The notes: a model not told the origin generated them from the sequence alone. Counted from the first letter of the stretch, positions 49,415-58,463 are shown. The stretch is DNA of 64,000 bases from Paenibacillus sophorae (GCF_018966525.1 NZ_CP076607.1:5084001-5148000); one strand, 5' to 3'. Made by a program: numbers and translations.

Positions 49415-50554
49415 TTAGTTGACCGGATAAAGGTCGTTTCGCAGCGCATGCTGATACACGGATAAATCCGGCGAAGCCGTAATCGATTTCTGCTCCACCA
49501 GAAAATCCCCGGTGTCTTTCAGCAGTTGTCCGAATGCTCCCGGCTTGTCCGGTGTCCCCATATATTCCGGCGAGGTCTGCTGGGAAGCGTCAAGCACGAT
49601 GATTTCATTCATCGCCTGGAGAGTGGCTTCCGGCGTTAATCCCAGTTCCTTGGACAGCGCCTGCGCCGATTCCTGCGGATGTTCGCGGTAGGTTTTCACC
49701 GCTTCATCCAGCACGGAGATATATCCTTTGACGAAATCCGGATACTTGTCGACAAAATCCTTGAGGACAACGCCGAACTCTCCGGTTATGCCGCCCTTGG
49801 CCGCAACTTCGGCGGAGCTGATAATCACTTCGCCGCCGTCCTCGGTAAGCTTTGTCTGGCTCGGCTGCCAGGTATAAGCGCCGTCAATGTCTCCCCTTTG
49901 CCATGCGGCGACAATATCGGGTGCCTGCATATCGAGGATGGTAATCGTGGACGGGTCGATGTTTTCCTGCTTCAGCGCGGACAGAAGGCTGAAATGGGAA
50001 GTGGAGCCGAAGGTGGTCGCGATTTTATGGCCTTTCAGATCCTGAAGCGACTTGATGCCGGAATCCTTCTTGACGACCAGCGCTTCACTCTTGCCGATAA
50101 CGTCATGAATGTAATAGATCTGGTATGGAAGTCCTTGAGCAATGCCCGAAGATCCGGGAGGAGTGCCGACCAGTCCGAAGTCGATGCCGCCGCTGGCGGC
50201 CGCCACATTGACATCACGCCCGGAATCGAATTTCAGCCAGGATATTTTAATGTCGGGATATTTCTTCTCGAGCAGACCGAGCGCTTTGGCCAGAAGCTCA
50301 CCGTTTGGTGACACCTGGTAACCGATTCGGACTTCTTTGGGCAGTTCTACTGTTGACGCGCCCGCCGTGTCCGACGAAGCTGCCGCCGATGGCCCGGCCG
50401 AATTTTCCGGGGAAGGGGCGGCAGCGTTTGCGGCTGCATCCCCCGCAGTATTGCCGCCTGCCGTTCCGCTATTGTTCCCGCAGGCCGATAATAGGAGCAG
50501 CATGGCTATTAGACTGAGTGCGAAGATCCATTTAAACTTATAAGGCTGTTTCAT
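49415..50554 (-). CDS. tauA: Taurine-type ABC transporter substrate-binding lipoprotein
   Basis: The 379-residue protein starts with a lipoprotein signal (lipobox LLSAC, Cys at about 25), then an Ala/Ser/Gly linker to about 68, then a periplasmic-binding-type fold. It shares with E. coli TauA the stretches KFDSG, SEALVVKK, TSHFSLLSALK and AAWQRGDIDGAYTW, which favours taurine over other sulfonates. Lipid anchoring to the outer face of the membrane is expected in a Gram-positive. No TauD dioxygenase lies in the window. Confidence 0.85.
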   Translation of the reverse strand: MKQPYKFKWIFALSLIAMLLLLSACGNNSGTAGGNTAGDAAANAAAPSPENSAGPSAAASSDTAGASTVELPKEVRIGYQVSPNGELLAKALGLLEKKYPDIKISWLKFDSGRDVNVAAASGGIDFGLVGTPPGSSGIAQGLPYQIYYIHDVIGKSEALVVKKDSGIKSLQDLKGHKIATTFGSTSHFSLLSALKQENIDPSTITILDMQAPDIVAAWQRGDIDGAYTWQPSQTKLTEDGGEVIISSAEVAAKGGITGEFGVVLKDFVDKYPDFVKGYISVLDEAVKTYREHPQESAQALSKELGLTPEATLQAMNEIIVLDASQQTSPEYMGTPDKPGAFGQLLKDTGDFLVEQKSITASPDLSVYQHALRNDLYPVN

Positions 50555-50607
50555 TTCCTGTTTTCTCTCCCTTTAGTACGTCTAGTACATCAACTACGTA
50601 AACTTTT

Positions 50608-51453
50608 TTATTGCTCGATCCATGGCGACACACGCCGGATCAGACCGCGGATGCACAGATCGATTACGATTGCGATCAGCGCCATGATAATAATGCCCAG
50701 ATACATAATATCGCTTCTCAGAAATTTGCTGGCGTCCAGAACCATCCAGCCGACGCCGGACACGGCGGCCACCATCTCGGCGGCTACCAGCGTGGCGTAG
50801 CTGACGCCGACGGCGGTACGCAGTCCGGTCAGAAGCTCGGGAAGGATGGACGGGAAGATGACAAAGACATAGAGCTTCCAGCCCTTTGCGCCAAGCGATT
50901 TGGCCCCGTTGATCACTTCGCCGCCCAGACGCTGAACGCTGAATACGGAAGTAATAAACAACGGCGCGAACGCTCCCAGGAACAGCAGTATGACTTTGGA
51001 CAGATCGGTAATGCCGAACCAGAGAATCAGCAGCGTGTAATAGGCGAGAGGCGGGAGCGGACGGTAAAATTCGATAAACGGGTCAAAGATCGCCCGAAGC
51101 CAGCGGTAGCGGCCGCATAAAATGCCCAGCGGCACTGCGGTTGCGAAAGCGGCGGCAAGAGCCAGAAACAGTCTCCGCATGCTTGCCCCGATATGGCTCA
51201 GCAAACTCACCCCTTTGTACCCCTCATGTAGGATATCCGTGAAGGCGGCCCAGACCGTATGCGGAGAAGGGAGAAACAGGGGATTCACCCAGCCGCGGCC
51301 GCTTGCCAGCGCCCAGATCAGTGCTGCGGTCAGCAGTGATCCGACGGAAATACAGCGGTACAGCCACTTTCCTGTGAAAAATGGATGGACCGGCCGGTCC
51401 GGTTTGCCGCTTCTTCGTTCTGTTGTCCCGGTTTCCCGTATCTTTGCCTGCAT
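50608..51453 (-). CDS. tauC: Taurine/sulfonate ABC transporter permease
   Basis: The 281-residue membrane protein has about six helices and the BPD inner-membrane loop GAKSLGAKGWKLYVFVIFPSILPELLTGLR that contacts TauB. The real start is ATG 51453 (MQAKIRETG) behind GGAAAGGAACG. The open frame extends some 380 bases upstream across the neighbouring SMR gene and is not coding. Confidence 0.88.
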   Translation of the reverse strand: MQAKIRETGTTERRSGKPDRPVHPFFTGKWLYRCISVGSLLTAALIWALASGRGWVNPLFLPSPHTVWAAFTDILHEGYKGVSLLSHIGASMRRLFLALAAAFATAVPLGILCGRYRWLRAIFDPFIEFYRPLPPLAYYTLLILWFGITDLSKVILLFLGAFAPLFITSVFSVQRLGGEVINGAKSLGAKGWKLYVFVIFPSILPELLTGLRTAVGVSYATLVAAEMVAAVSGVGWMVLDASKFLRSDIMYLGIIIMALIAIVIDLCIRGLIRRVSPWIEQ

Positions 51454-51496
51454 TATCTTGCGTTCCTTTCCCCATTCCGGCCCCAACATGAGGAAA

Positions 51497-51551
51497 GGCC
51501 TTCCTCTCTCGCCGCAGACTTGCAGTCTGAAACCGATATAAGCGGAAGGCC
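51497..51551 (-). promoter_or_regulatory. Nested hairpin between the SMR genes and tauC
   Basis: An 8-bp inverted pair (GGCCTTCC/GGAAGGCC, 51497-51504 and 51544-51551) encloses a perfect inner hairpin CAGACT-TGC-AGTCTG (51515-51529). No good T-tract follows, so it may attenuate, process or stabilise the mRNA rather than simply terminate it. Confidence 0.5.
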
Positions 51552-51587
51552 TCCAGTTGTCCGGTAGGCTTGAAGATATCATTATTG

Positions 51588-51905
51588 TTACGAGGTCAGC
51601 TTGAGCCCGACCATTCCCACGACGATCAAAACCATGCATGCCAGCTTCAGCGGATTTACGGATTCTCCATACAGGAGAATGCCTGATGAAATGGCTCCCA
51701 CGGAGCCGATTCCGGTCCATACCGCATAAGCCGTTCCAACCGGGATGGAAGACAGCGACTGTGAAAGCGCGTAGAAGCTTAGCGCCAGAGCGCCAATTGC
51801 GGCCGCGGCCCATCCCGGCTTTCTCTGTCCTTGCCATTCCTTAAGGAGCGGAACGCTGATCACCTCGCCCGCTCCGGCAAGCAGCAGCCAAATCCAGGCG
51901 ATCAG
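51588..51905 (-). CDS. SMR-family transporter, second subunit
   Basis: From CTG 51905 the frame gives 105 residues, the standard SMR size, with four membrane helices and the key acid E14 (LAGAGEVISV). Also typical are GTAYAVWTGIGSVGAISSGILLYGE and VVGMVGLKL. No ATG, GTG or TTG exists in frame before GTG 51863, which would delete helix 1 and the glutamate, so a CTG start coupled to the upstream gene (AAAGGGCGGTGA, overlap 4 bp) is the best reading. SMR pairs export guanidinium, quaternary ammonium compounds or polyamine-like cations. Confidence 0.8.
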   Translation of the reverse strand: MIAWIWLLLAGAGEVISVPLLKEWQGQRKPGWAAAAIGALALSFYALSQSLSSIPVGTAYAVWTGIGSVGAISSGILLYGESVNPLKLACMVLIVVGMVGLKLTS

Positions 51906-52300
51906 ATCAGTTCACCGCCCTTTGGTTGAACGGTTTCGCATCCGGACGCAAGCTTCAGTCCTACGATTCCTAAGAGCAGTATACCGATGAAAAAAATTCT
52001 CCAGCCGCCGGCAGGCTCGCCAAGGAATAGAATGCCGATCAGCCCTGTCCCGGCCGTTCCGATCCCGGTAAATACTGTATAGGCCGTTCCGGCTGGCAGA
52101 AGCTTTAACGACAATACATACAAAAAATAGCTGACCGTTACGGCGGCCAATGCGAACACGCTCGGCCAAAGTACGGTTAATCCTTCCGAAAATTGCAGCA
52201 GAACCGCCCAGACCACATCCATCAGCCCTCCGGCAATCACAACCATCCAGGCCGCCTTGTTTCCAATCGAGCTATCGGGACATTGCAGCGTTTGTTTCAT
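51902..52300 (-). CDS. SMR-family transporter, first subunit
   Basis: The 132-residue protein has four membrane helices and the SMR signature SLKLLPAGTAYTVFTGIGTAGTGLIGILFLGEP. It carries about 14 extra N-terminal residues and a C-terminal tail. The central acid of helix 1 is Asp (D28 in GGLMDVVWA) rather than the usual Glu. Overlaps with the LysR stop upstream and the second SMR gene downstream (ATGA type) suggest a heterodimeric pair, as in YkkCD or YvdRS. Confidence 0.86.
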   Translation of the reverse strand: MKQTLQCPDSSIGNKAAWMVVIAGGLMDVVWAVLLQFSEGLTVLWPSVFALAAVTVSYFLYVLSLKLLPAGTAYTVFTGIGTAGTGLIGILFLGEPAGGWRIFFIGILLLGIVGLKLASGCETVQPKGGELI

Positions 52301-53223
52301 TTAAGTTCTGCTCCTTTAACCGGAAAATGGAACATTGAACAGAACGATTGAATCGTCCCCATCATCTCTTTTTCGATCAGCGACAGATGATGCCGTTTGC
52401 TCCAGGCCAGAACGATGGAAATATCCAGCCGTGTGTCGGATATGTCCAGCGGCACAATGCTCTCCCGGCTGACAAAGTATTCGCTCATGAATTTTGGAAC
52501 GAACGCGGAGCATTCATTCAGGGAAATGACTTTTTCAAGCATAGGGAAGCTGTCGAGCCGGTAAGCCGCATGGAAGGTGCCATACTTTCTCAAAAGTTCC
52601 GATACGCCGCAATCGGTGGCGAATTCGGTATTGTACAGCACAAGCGGCTGGGCCATCGCCTCCGCAAGCGTCACCGAGGAACGCTCCGCCAAAGAAGACT
52701 TGCGGCTGACCATCAACACCAGTTGATCCCCGAACAGCTCTTTGATGCACAGATCCTTTTCTTCCGGATGCTCGCAGGTTTTCATAAGCACCCCGAAGTC
52801 GGCCTTGCCCGCCGCGATGTCGCGCAGATTGTTATTGGATTCTCCCACCTTCATCAGAACATTGACATTGGGGTGCCTGTTTTTGAAGGTGGTCAACGTA
52901 TTGACCATAATCGAGTTGCTAATAAACGGCTCTACCGCCAAATGAATGCTGCCGGTCAGCGTTTGTGTGCTTTCCTCGGCGATGGAGCGTATATCTTCCA
53001 GCAGGCCGATCGCTTCCATCGCCTTCTTGATAATCGCTTCTCCAATTTCCGTGGGATGCACTCCCTGATTGGTGCGCTTGAAGAGCGTAATTCCGAGCTC
53101 CATCTCCAGCTTGGATACCGAGGAGCTCAGCGCAGGCTGCGAAATGTAGGAACGTTCGGCGGCAAGTGAAATCGAACCCGTCTGCGCAATCGCTACGATA
53201 TGATAAAGCTGTTCCACACGCAT
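52297..53223 (-). CDS. LysR-family transcriptional regulator
   Basis: The 308-residue protein has the N-terminal winged helix (FHIVAIAQTGSISLAAERSYISQPALSSSVSKLE-type; residues 1-60) and a two-lobed effector domain. Its stop overlaps the first SMR start (AAATGA), so it is the first gene of the SMR-tau run rather than divergent from it, as is more common for LysR. It probably controls its own operon; the effector is unknown. Confidence 0.9.
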   Translation of the reverse strand: MRVEQLYHIVAIAQTGSISLAAERSYISQPALSSSVSKLEMELGITLFKRTNQGVHPTEIGEAIIKKAMEAIGLLEDIRSIAEESTQTLTGSIHLAVEPFISNSIMVNTLTTFKNRHPNVNVLMKVGESNNNLRDIAAGKADFGVLMKTCEHPEEKDLCIKELFGDQLVLMVSRKSSLAERSSVTLAEAMAQPLVLYNTEFATDCGVSELLRKYGTFHAAYRLDSFPMLEKVISLNECSAFVPKFMSEYFVSRESIVPLDISDTRLDISIVLAWSKRHHLSLIEKEMMGTIQSFCSMFHFPVKGAELK

Positions 53224-53298
53224 GCGTTTCTCCCTCTTTGCCCTTTAGTAATCCATAGTATATTATAAATCCAATGTGAATACTAGGATAAAGATATA

Positions 53299-53345
53299 GA
53301 GAAGAAGCGCCGCGTTTTGTGAAACGGTCGGCTGTTTTTTTCGAC
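53299..53345. terminator. Hairpin between the hydrolase gene and lysR
   Basis: GCCGCGTTT-TGTG-AAACG-GT-CGGC forms a stem with a two-base bulge. Seven T residues follow on the plus strand and a weaker TTCTTCTC on the minus strand. It lies just after the minus-strand hydrolase stop and is probably its terminator, possibly bidirectional. Confidence 0.45.
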
Positions 53346-53350
53346 GATGA

Positions 53351-55417
53351 TTAGAACAATCCGCCTAATCCGGCAGGAACAGGCTGCTTGGCTTCATTTT
53401 CCCGATGCGGCGATGGACTGCCGTCCCCGCTCAAAATTTGATAGATTACCCCGCCTTCCACATTCCGCGGTACCGGCGTTTCGGTCAATTCGCAGATGGT
53501 CGGCACAAGGTCCACCACCTTGACTTTGCGGTCAATCGTCTCGCCGGCTTTCACGCCTGCCCCGAGTGCGATAAACAGCGCCTTCATGGAATATCCCGAT
53601 AAAGTGTGGTTGCTGAGGCCATTGCCGTGGCAGCGGGTAAAGTCGGGCTCCAGAATGTAAAAGATATCGCCGCTGTTCTCTCCGCCAAGGCCGACCACCT
53701 CCATATCGCTCCGATTAAGCGCAAAGCTGATCACTCTTCTACCCGTCTTCGGATCGCGGTAGCTGTACAGATCATCGATAATTTTCTCCACCGTCTTGTC
53801 ATAATCGGCCGGGTCGACAATTCCTTGAGGGTCTCTGCCTTTTACATTCAAATATATGAAGGTTGCGCGCTGGGCGACGGCCGTGGTGCGGCTCCAGTCG
53901 ATTTCTTTGGCGCCGAAAGCGTCCTCCTTGATCTTCGTATAACCCAGTTGTCCGAGAATGCCGACATTGATTCCCCACATATCGCCGATCAGCGGATGCT
54001 CGGTTTCCGGGTTCTTGGCTACACCGCCGTGATCGGATACGATGAATATCGCCGTTTCGCCATCCAGCCGATGGAGCAACGCCCCGATAAAATGGTCGGT
54101 GATTTCATAGATTTTATAGACGATTTCCTGGTAGCGTTCATACTCGGGCGAGGCGGCTTCCAGCGTATGATCGAGATAGAAATGCATGAACATGTCGATG
54201 CCGTGCATATGGGTATAGAACAAATCCCACTCTTTGTTGTCCAGCAGGTAATTGATGGCTTCCTCATGCCAGCGGTACATTTCCTCGATCGACTCAAGCA
54301 GCACGCCGTCGGCCTGCGGGTTCAACCGGCTGTAATTGGAAGGCTGGAGCATCGGACCGACTTTGGTGTACAGTTCCTCGCCGATGCTCTGCGGGTAAAA
54401 GTATTTTCCGGTCTTCAGATCGAGCACATAGGAGGAATAGAACGTAAATCTCTCGCCAGTAGGGTCTAGCTCCAGCACACGGATTTTATAAGCTACGTCA
54501 ACAGCTTCGCCGTTTATGGTATATCGGTCGTAAATCCAATCGCTCCATTCACCGGCTGCCGCTTCGCCGAGAGGGGCTTCACTTTCTTTGGACGAGTAAA
54601 TGGCAATACGGTTATATGTTGCTCCATCGTCCGCCGCAAGCAATCCCCAGCGCCGCTCCGCTCCGCCGTTCACCGGAACGATAAACTCAAGTGCGCCCTC
54701 CGGGGCGTGCTTCCAGCCGGATGCCGGCTTAATCGGTGTCTTGATCTGATCGGCTGTCGGGATATCGGCGGAGAGTTCGCCGTCCTGAGTCGTTGTTACC
54801 AGTCCCGGCTGGGTGTAGCCAAAGCCTTCATAGGTGTCCTTGCTGATCTCCGCTTTTTGCGTCGTCTCCTCGCCCTCGAAGCGGCAGTTGGCTCCGGTAT
54901 TGTCCACGGTATGCGGAATCTCGATCAGTTCAAAATCCCCGGCTTCCCCTTCATATAATTTCTCGTAATCGATATATCCGCGAAGATTGGTATAAATGCT
55001 TGTGCCGTCAACGTAGATCGCGTCTTTCACCTGAGGCGGCCAGGAGGTCGGATAATTGAAAATAATGCTCTTCTTCCCCGCTCTCGCATAAGCCTCCCAA
55101 ATCGTTTCGGCCTTCAGCAGGCTGGAATCGAAACCGTAATCAAGTACATCCAGTTCATTGCCGAGCGTATGGTTCCAAAAGCAGGTGATGCCGTGCGTGT
55201 TCGGATAAGCGCCCGTAGCGATCGACGCCCAATTGGGCGGGGTAATTGCCGGGAGCACGCTTTGCATGCTGAGGTCCTCTGTCGATACCCCAAGATTCAA
55301 CGCTTTCTTGAAATTGGGCAGCTTGCCCTGTGCAATGTACCGCGCAACGAGCGTCGGGTCCGCGCCGTCGAGCCCGAGCAGCATCACTTTTTTGGCTTTG
55401 CCGTTGTTCTGTGCCAT
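53351..55417 (-). CDS. Alkaline-phosphatase-superfamily hydrolase (nucleotide pyrophosphatase/phosphodiesterase type)
   Basis: The 688-residue protein has the metal and nucleophile residues of the NPP branch: D17 in LGLDGADP, nucleophile T59 in AITPPNWASIATGAYPNTHGI, a Asp/His pair in THMHGIDMFMHF, DH in IVSDHGG and the late His in FTRCHGNG. A long insertion (about 155-385) of beta-rich sequence caps the active site. No signal peptide is visible, so it should be cytoplasmic. The substrate could be a phosphodiester, phosphonate or sulfate ester. It precedes the LysR-SMR-tau run on the same strand but ends with its own hairpin. Confidence 0.83.
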   Translation of the reverse strand: MAQNNGKAKKVMLLGLDGADPTLVARYIAQGKLPNFKKALNLGVSTEDLSMQSVLPAITPPNWASIATGAYPNTHGITCFWNHTLGNELDVLDYGFDSSLLKAETIWEAYARAGKKSIIFNYPTSWPPQVKDAIYVDGTSIYTNLRGYIDYEKLYEGEAGDFELIEIPHTVDNTGANCRFEGEETTQKAEISKDTYEGFGYTQPGLVTTTQDGELSADIPTADQIKTPIKPASGWKHAPEGALEFIVPVNGGAERRWGLLAADDGATYNRIAIYSSKESEAPLGEAAAGEWSDWIYDRYTINGEAVDVAYKIRVLELDPTGERFTFYSSYVLDLKTGKYFYPQSIGEELYTKVGPMLQPSNYSRLNPQADGVLLESIEEMYRWHEEAINYLLDNKEWDLFYTHMHGIDMFMHFYLDHTLEAASPEYERYQEIVYKIYEITDHFIGALLHRLDGETAIFIVSDHGGVAKNPETEHPLIGDMWGINVGILGQLGYTKIKEDAFGAKEIDWSRTTAVAQRATFIYLNVKGRDPQGIVDPADYDKTVEKIIDDLYSYRDPKTGRRVISFALNRSDMEVVGLGGENSGDIFYILEPDFTRCHGNGLSNHTLSGYSMKALFIALGAGVKAGETIDRKVKVVDLVPTICELTETPVPRNVEGGVIYQILSGDGSPSPHRENEAKQPVPAGLGGLF

Positions 55418-55558
55418 GTCTCCACCCCATTCATCAATATATAATCCAATGAGTTAACTAGGAATTATATTATGGTCTTATTATAGAGCCGTGAAATGGA
55501 GGTTGTTAAATAGTTGTTGATTATATCGGGTATAAGTTGCGGTTATTCAATGCATGTC

Positions 55559-55600
55559 AAAAAAGCCCCTCGCCTGCCTGACAGCAAACGGGGGCAAAAA
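55559..55600 (-). terminator. Terminator of the diguanylate cyclase gene
   Basis: On the minus strand GCCCC and GGGGC pair around about 21 bases, followed by TTTTTT, 20-60 bp after the stop. Confidence 0.7.
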
Positions 55601-55619
55601 GTTAGGACGAACAGCAGAG

Positions 55620-56801
55620 TCAGCCGGGCTCCGGCTCTTCCGGCCAGCGGCTTCGCACCACCCGGTTTCTTCCGCCCTGCTTCGCTTTGTAGAGCGCCGC
55701 GTCGCTGAGCTTGTACAGCTGATCCAGCTGTGTGCTCTTGTCCGGGATGACAGTAATAACTCCGATGCTGACCGTATATTGAAGGGGATGGCCTTCAATC
55801 CGTGAACTCATAATCGCTGATCTGAACTGCTCCGCTTTCCGGTCGCTCTCCTCCTCGCCCGCACCTGGAAGCAGAATGGCGAATTCTTCACCTCCGTACC
55901 TGCCGAACAAGTCATCCCGGCCTAAGTAAAACTCAACAGTAGAGGCGAAATTCTGAAGAGCCCAGTCGCCGGTGACATGCCCGTAATTATCATTAACCTG
56001 CTTGAAATGATCAATGTCGAGTAAGAGAAAGGATATCGGCTCTCCCCGCTCGGCTGCGGCTGCGGCGGCAAGCTGAGCCTTATCAATAAATGCCCTGCGG
56101 TTTAGGATTCCGGTCAGCTCATCAATATTCGCCATCCTTTGGAGCGCTTCATACGACCGTTCCCTTGAGAGCAGAACAAAACCCGCCATCCCCAGAATCA
56201 TAGACAAAAAAATACCGATATAGTAGAACTGCTGGATAAGCCCTGGCGAGAATATATCCATTTCTCGTCCCGAGAAAAGCGCGGCGAAAGCCCGGACGAG
56301 CATGATGGATGCCACCGCAGCATAAATCAATCCCATAACCGTCTGAAGCAGCGAACCTCCCTTATTCGCTATAAAGCGGTAAGCCGGGAAAGCAATAAAC
56401 AGTACTGCCCCCAAGGAAGCCGAAGCGATGCGGAGGTTGTCCGAATGATAAAGAAAATAAATGAGCCCATAGCTCAATACGCTTAGTAGCGTGACGACGG
56501 CATAGTAACGTTTCGCCTTGTCGTCGAATGCTCCCGCCATCAGCAGCAGGGCGACAACCTCAAGGCCTCCGCCTCCAAGCATCAGCACATTGCTCAGCAG
56601 AACAACCTGCGGCCCGGAAAGGCTGAACCGTATCATCACCACCAGCCAGCAGGCGGACTGCAGCCACTTTGAAATAATAAACAAAGAGCTTGCTATATCG
56701 CGGGAGGAACGGTAACGATATGCGGTAAAGAGCAGCACCATAAACACATTTCCGAGTATAAGCGTTATTAACAACGTTTGTATGTCTAGCTGATAATCCA
56801 C
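55620..56801 (-). CDS. Membrane-bound diguanylate cyclase
   Basis: The 393-residue protein has about six membrane helices (to residue 212) and a GGDEF domain with GGEEF at 303-307, which makes cyclic di-GMP from two GTP. The residues before it (R295-D-D-L) do not form the RxxD product-inhibition site. No EAL or HD-GYP domain is present. The sensed signal is unknown. GTG 56801 follows GGTGGTG. Confidence 0.9.
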   Translation of the reverse strand: MDYQLDIQTLLITLILGNVFMVLLFTAYRYRSSRDIASSLFIISKWLQSACWLVVMIRFSLSGPQVVLLSNVLMLGGGGLEVVALLLMAGAFDDKAKRYYAVVTLLSVLSYGLIYFLYHSDNLRIASASLGAVLFIAFPAYRFIANKGGSLLQTVMGLIYAAVASIMLVRAFAALFSGREMDIFSPGLIQQFYYIGIFLSMILGMAGFVLLSRERSYEALQRMANIDELTGILNRRAFIDKAQLAAAAAAERGEPISFLLLDIDHFKQVNDNYGHVTGDWALQNFASTVEFYLGRDDLFGRYGGEEFAILLPGAGEEESDRKAEQFRSAIMSSRIEGHPLQYTVSIGVITVIPDKSTQLDQLYKLSDAALYKAKQGGRNRVVRSRWPEEPEPG

Positions 56802-56965
56802 ACATTCACCACCAATATATGCCCAAGATCGTTTCGTCCATTCCGGTTACTGATGGTTTAGCACAGGATAGCTGCAATGATTTCAAAAATCATACTAGTA
56901 AAATAGTAGCACAACACAATGATTGAGTTCTGTCGAATTATAGGAGATAACATAATAATTTTGTG

Positions 56966-57006
56966 AAAAAAGACGCATCCCTTCCAGAATCGTGAAGAGA
57001 ATGCGC
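56966..57006 (-). terminator. Terminator of valS-folC-murC
   Basis: On the minus strand GCGCATTCTCTTC and GAAGGGATGCGT pair with small mismatches, followed by CTTTTTT, about 70 bp after the murC stop. Confidence 0.82.
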
Positions 57007-57074
57007 CTATAGCTCTACATTACCATCGTATAACCGTTTAAAATGCGGCGGCATGATGTGCAGACAACTCCGCT

Positions 57075-58463
57075 TTATTTCGAGGCCCCGCGCTTTCGCA
57101 GGTTATCCGCAAGCGCATAGCCGACCTTGTAGATATCTCCCGCACCCATGGTGATTACAAGATCGCCAGGCGTAAGCCGATCCCGAAGATCTTCAAGAAC
57201 ATCTTCCTTGGTCGGCAGATAGCGTGCTCCGGAGTTGCTGTTCTGTCTGATCAGTTCCACCAGCTTGGCGGAAGTCACGCCCTCGATTTGCTTCTCGCCC
57301 GCCGGAGAGTAAATGTCCGTAATGATCACCTCGTCGGCCTCGCCGAAAGCGCGGCTGAATGCGTCAAGCAGGAAAAAGGTGCGTGTATAACGCTGCGGCT
57401 GGAAGACCGCGATAATCCGTTTGCCTGTCGTTTTGGCCGCGCTGATCGTCGCCTGGATCTCCGTCGGATGGTGGGCATAATCATCGATGATCAGAATGTC
57501 GTCAGCTTCCCCGAGCACCTGGAAACGCCGTTTGGCCCCGTGGAATTTCACGATAGCCGATGCAATGGCCGCGAACGGAATGCCTGCTTTCAGACAAGCT
57601 ATAACCGTGGCCATCGCGTTGTAGAGATTATGCTGGCCGGGAACCGACAGCTCGATTCTTCCCAGAACCTCTCCTTGATGCTTCATCGTAAACGATACCT
57701 GGCGGTCGCCGAGCGCAATATCCGTCGCGGTATAGTCCGCCGTCTCCGAGCGAATGCCGTAGGTCGTCACATCAGCCTTGACCCGGGGCAGCAGCGAGAC
57801 AACCGTCTCGTCATCCGCGCATACAATTGCCGTACCGTCCTCGCGCAGCTGGTTCATGAACTGCATGTAGGCGCTCTTCAGACGCTCGAAATCGCCGCCG
57901 TAATTCTCCAGATGATCAGCTTCGATATTCGTAACGATTGCAAGCCACGGATGATATTGAAGGAAGGAGCCGTCACTCTCGTCCGCTTCGGCCACAACGA
58001 ACTCCCCTTGGCCCGCCTTGGCGTTCGTGCCGACATTCATAATTTCCCCGCCGATAATATAAGTAGGGTCAACCCCGCACTCTTCCATAACGAGGGCAAT
58101 CATTGAAGAGGTCGTCGTCTTGCCGTGAGCTCCAGCGACGGCGACGCCCTTGCGCTGGTTGAGCAGCCGGCCCAGCATCTGCGACCGGTGCAGAATCGGA
58201 ATATTCAGCCGCTCCGCTTCCACCCGCTCCACATTATCCTTCGACAATGCCGTGGAGTAGACGACCAGATCAGCGCCCTTCACCTGCTCCGCCGTATGGC
58301 CGATATATACCTTTGCGCCTTTGGCAATCAATTTTTCCGTCAGTTCCTGAGCGGCTACATCAGAGCCCGTTACCGTATACCCCATTTCCAACATGACACG
58401 GGCAATAGCGCTCATCCCGTAACCGCCGATTCCTATAAAATGAACTCGTTCCGTAGTATCCAA
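57075..58463 (-). CDS. murC: UDP-N-acetylmuramate--L-alanine ligase
   Basis: MurC adds the first amino acid of the peptidoglycan stem in the cytoplasm. The 462 residues have the N-terminal VHFIGIGGYGMSAIA UDP motif, the ATP loop GAHGKTTT and the C-terminal DDYAHHPTEI. It follows folC after 7 bp and is the last gene of the T-box-controlled transcript. Confidence 0.97.
   Translation of the reverse strand: MDTTERVHFIGIGGYGMSAIARVMLEMGYTVTGSDVAAQELTEKLIAKGAKVYIGHTAEQVKGADLVVYSTALSKDNVERVEAERLNIPILHRSQMLGRLLNQRKGVAVAGAHGKTTTSSMIALVMEECGVDPTYIIGGEIMNVGTNAKAGQGEFVVAEADESDGSFLQYHPWLAIVTNIEADHLENYGGDFERLKSAYMQFMNQLREDGTAIVCADDETVVSLLPRVKADVTTYGIRSETADYTATDIALGDRQVSFTMKHQGEVLGRIELSVPGQHNLYNAMATVIACLKAGIPFAAIASAIVKFHGAKRRFQVLGEADDILIIDDYAHHPTEIQATISAAKTTGKRIIAVFQPQRYTRTFFLLDAFSRAFGEADEVIITDIYSPAGEKQIEGVTSAKLVELIRQNSNSGARYLPTKEDVLEDLRDRLTPGDLVITMGAGDIYKVGYALADNLRKRGASK

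Noticed and set aside
51454..51587. SAM or other sulfur riboswitch before tauC
   Set aside because: I looked for the S-box core and T-box motifs and found neither; only the nested hairpin is present.
51454..51837. 128-codon N-terminal extension of tauC
   Set aside because: It overlaps the SMR gene in another frame; the permease family starts near MQAKIRETG.
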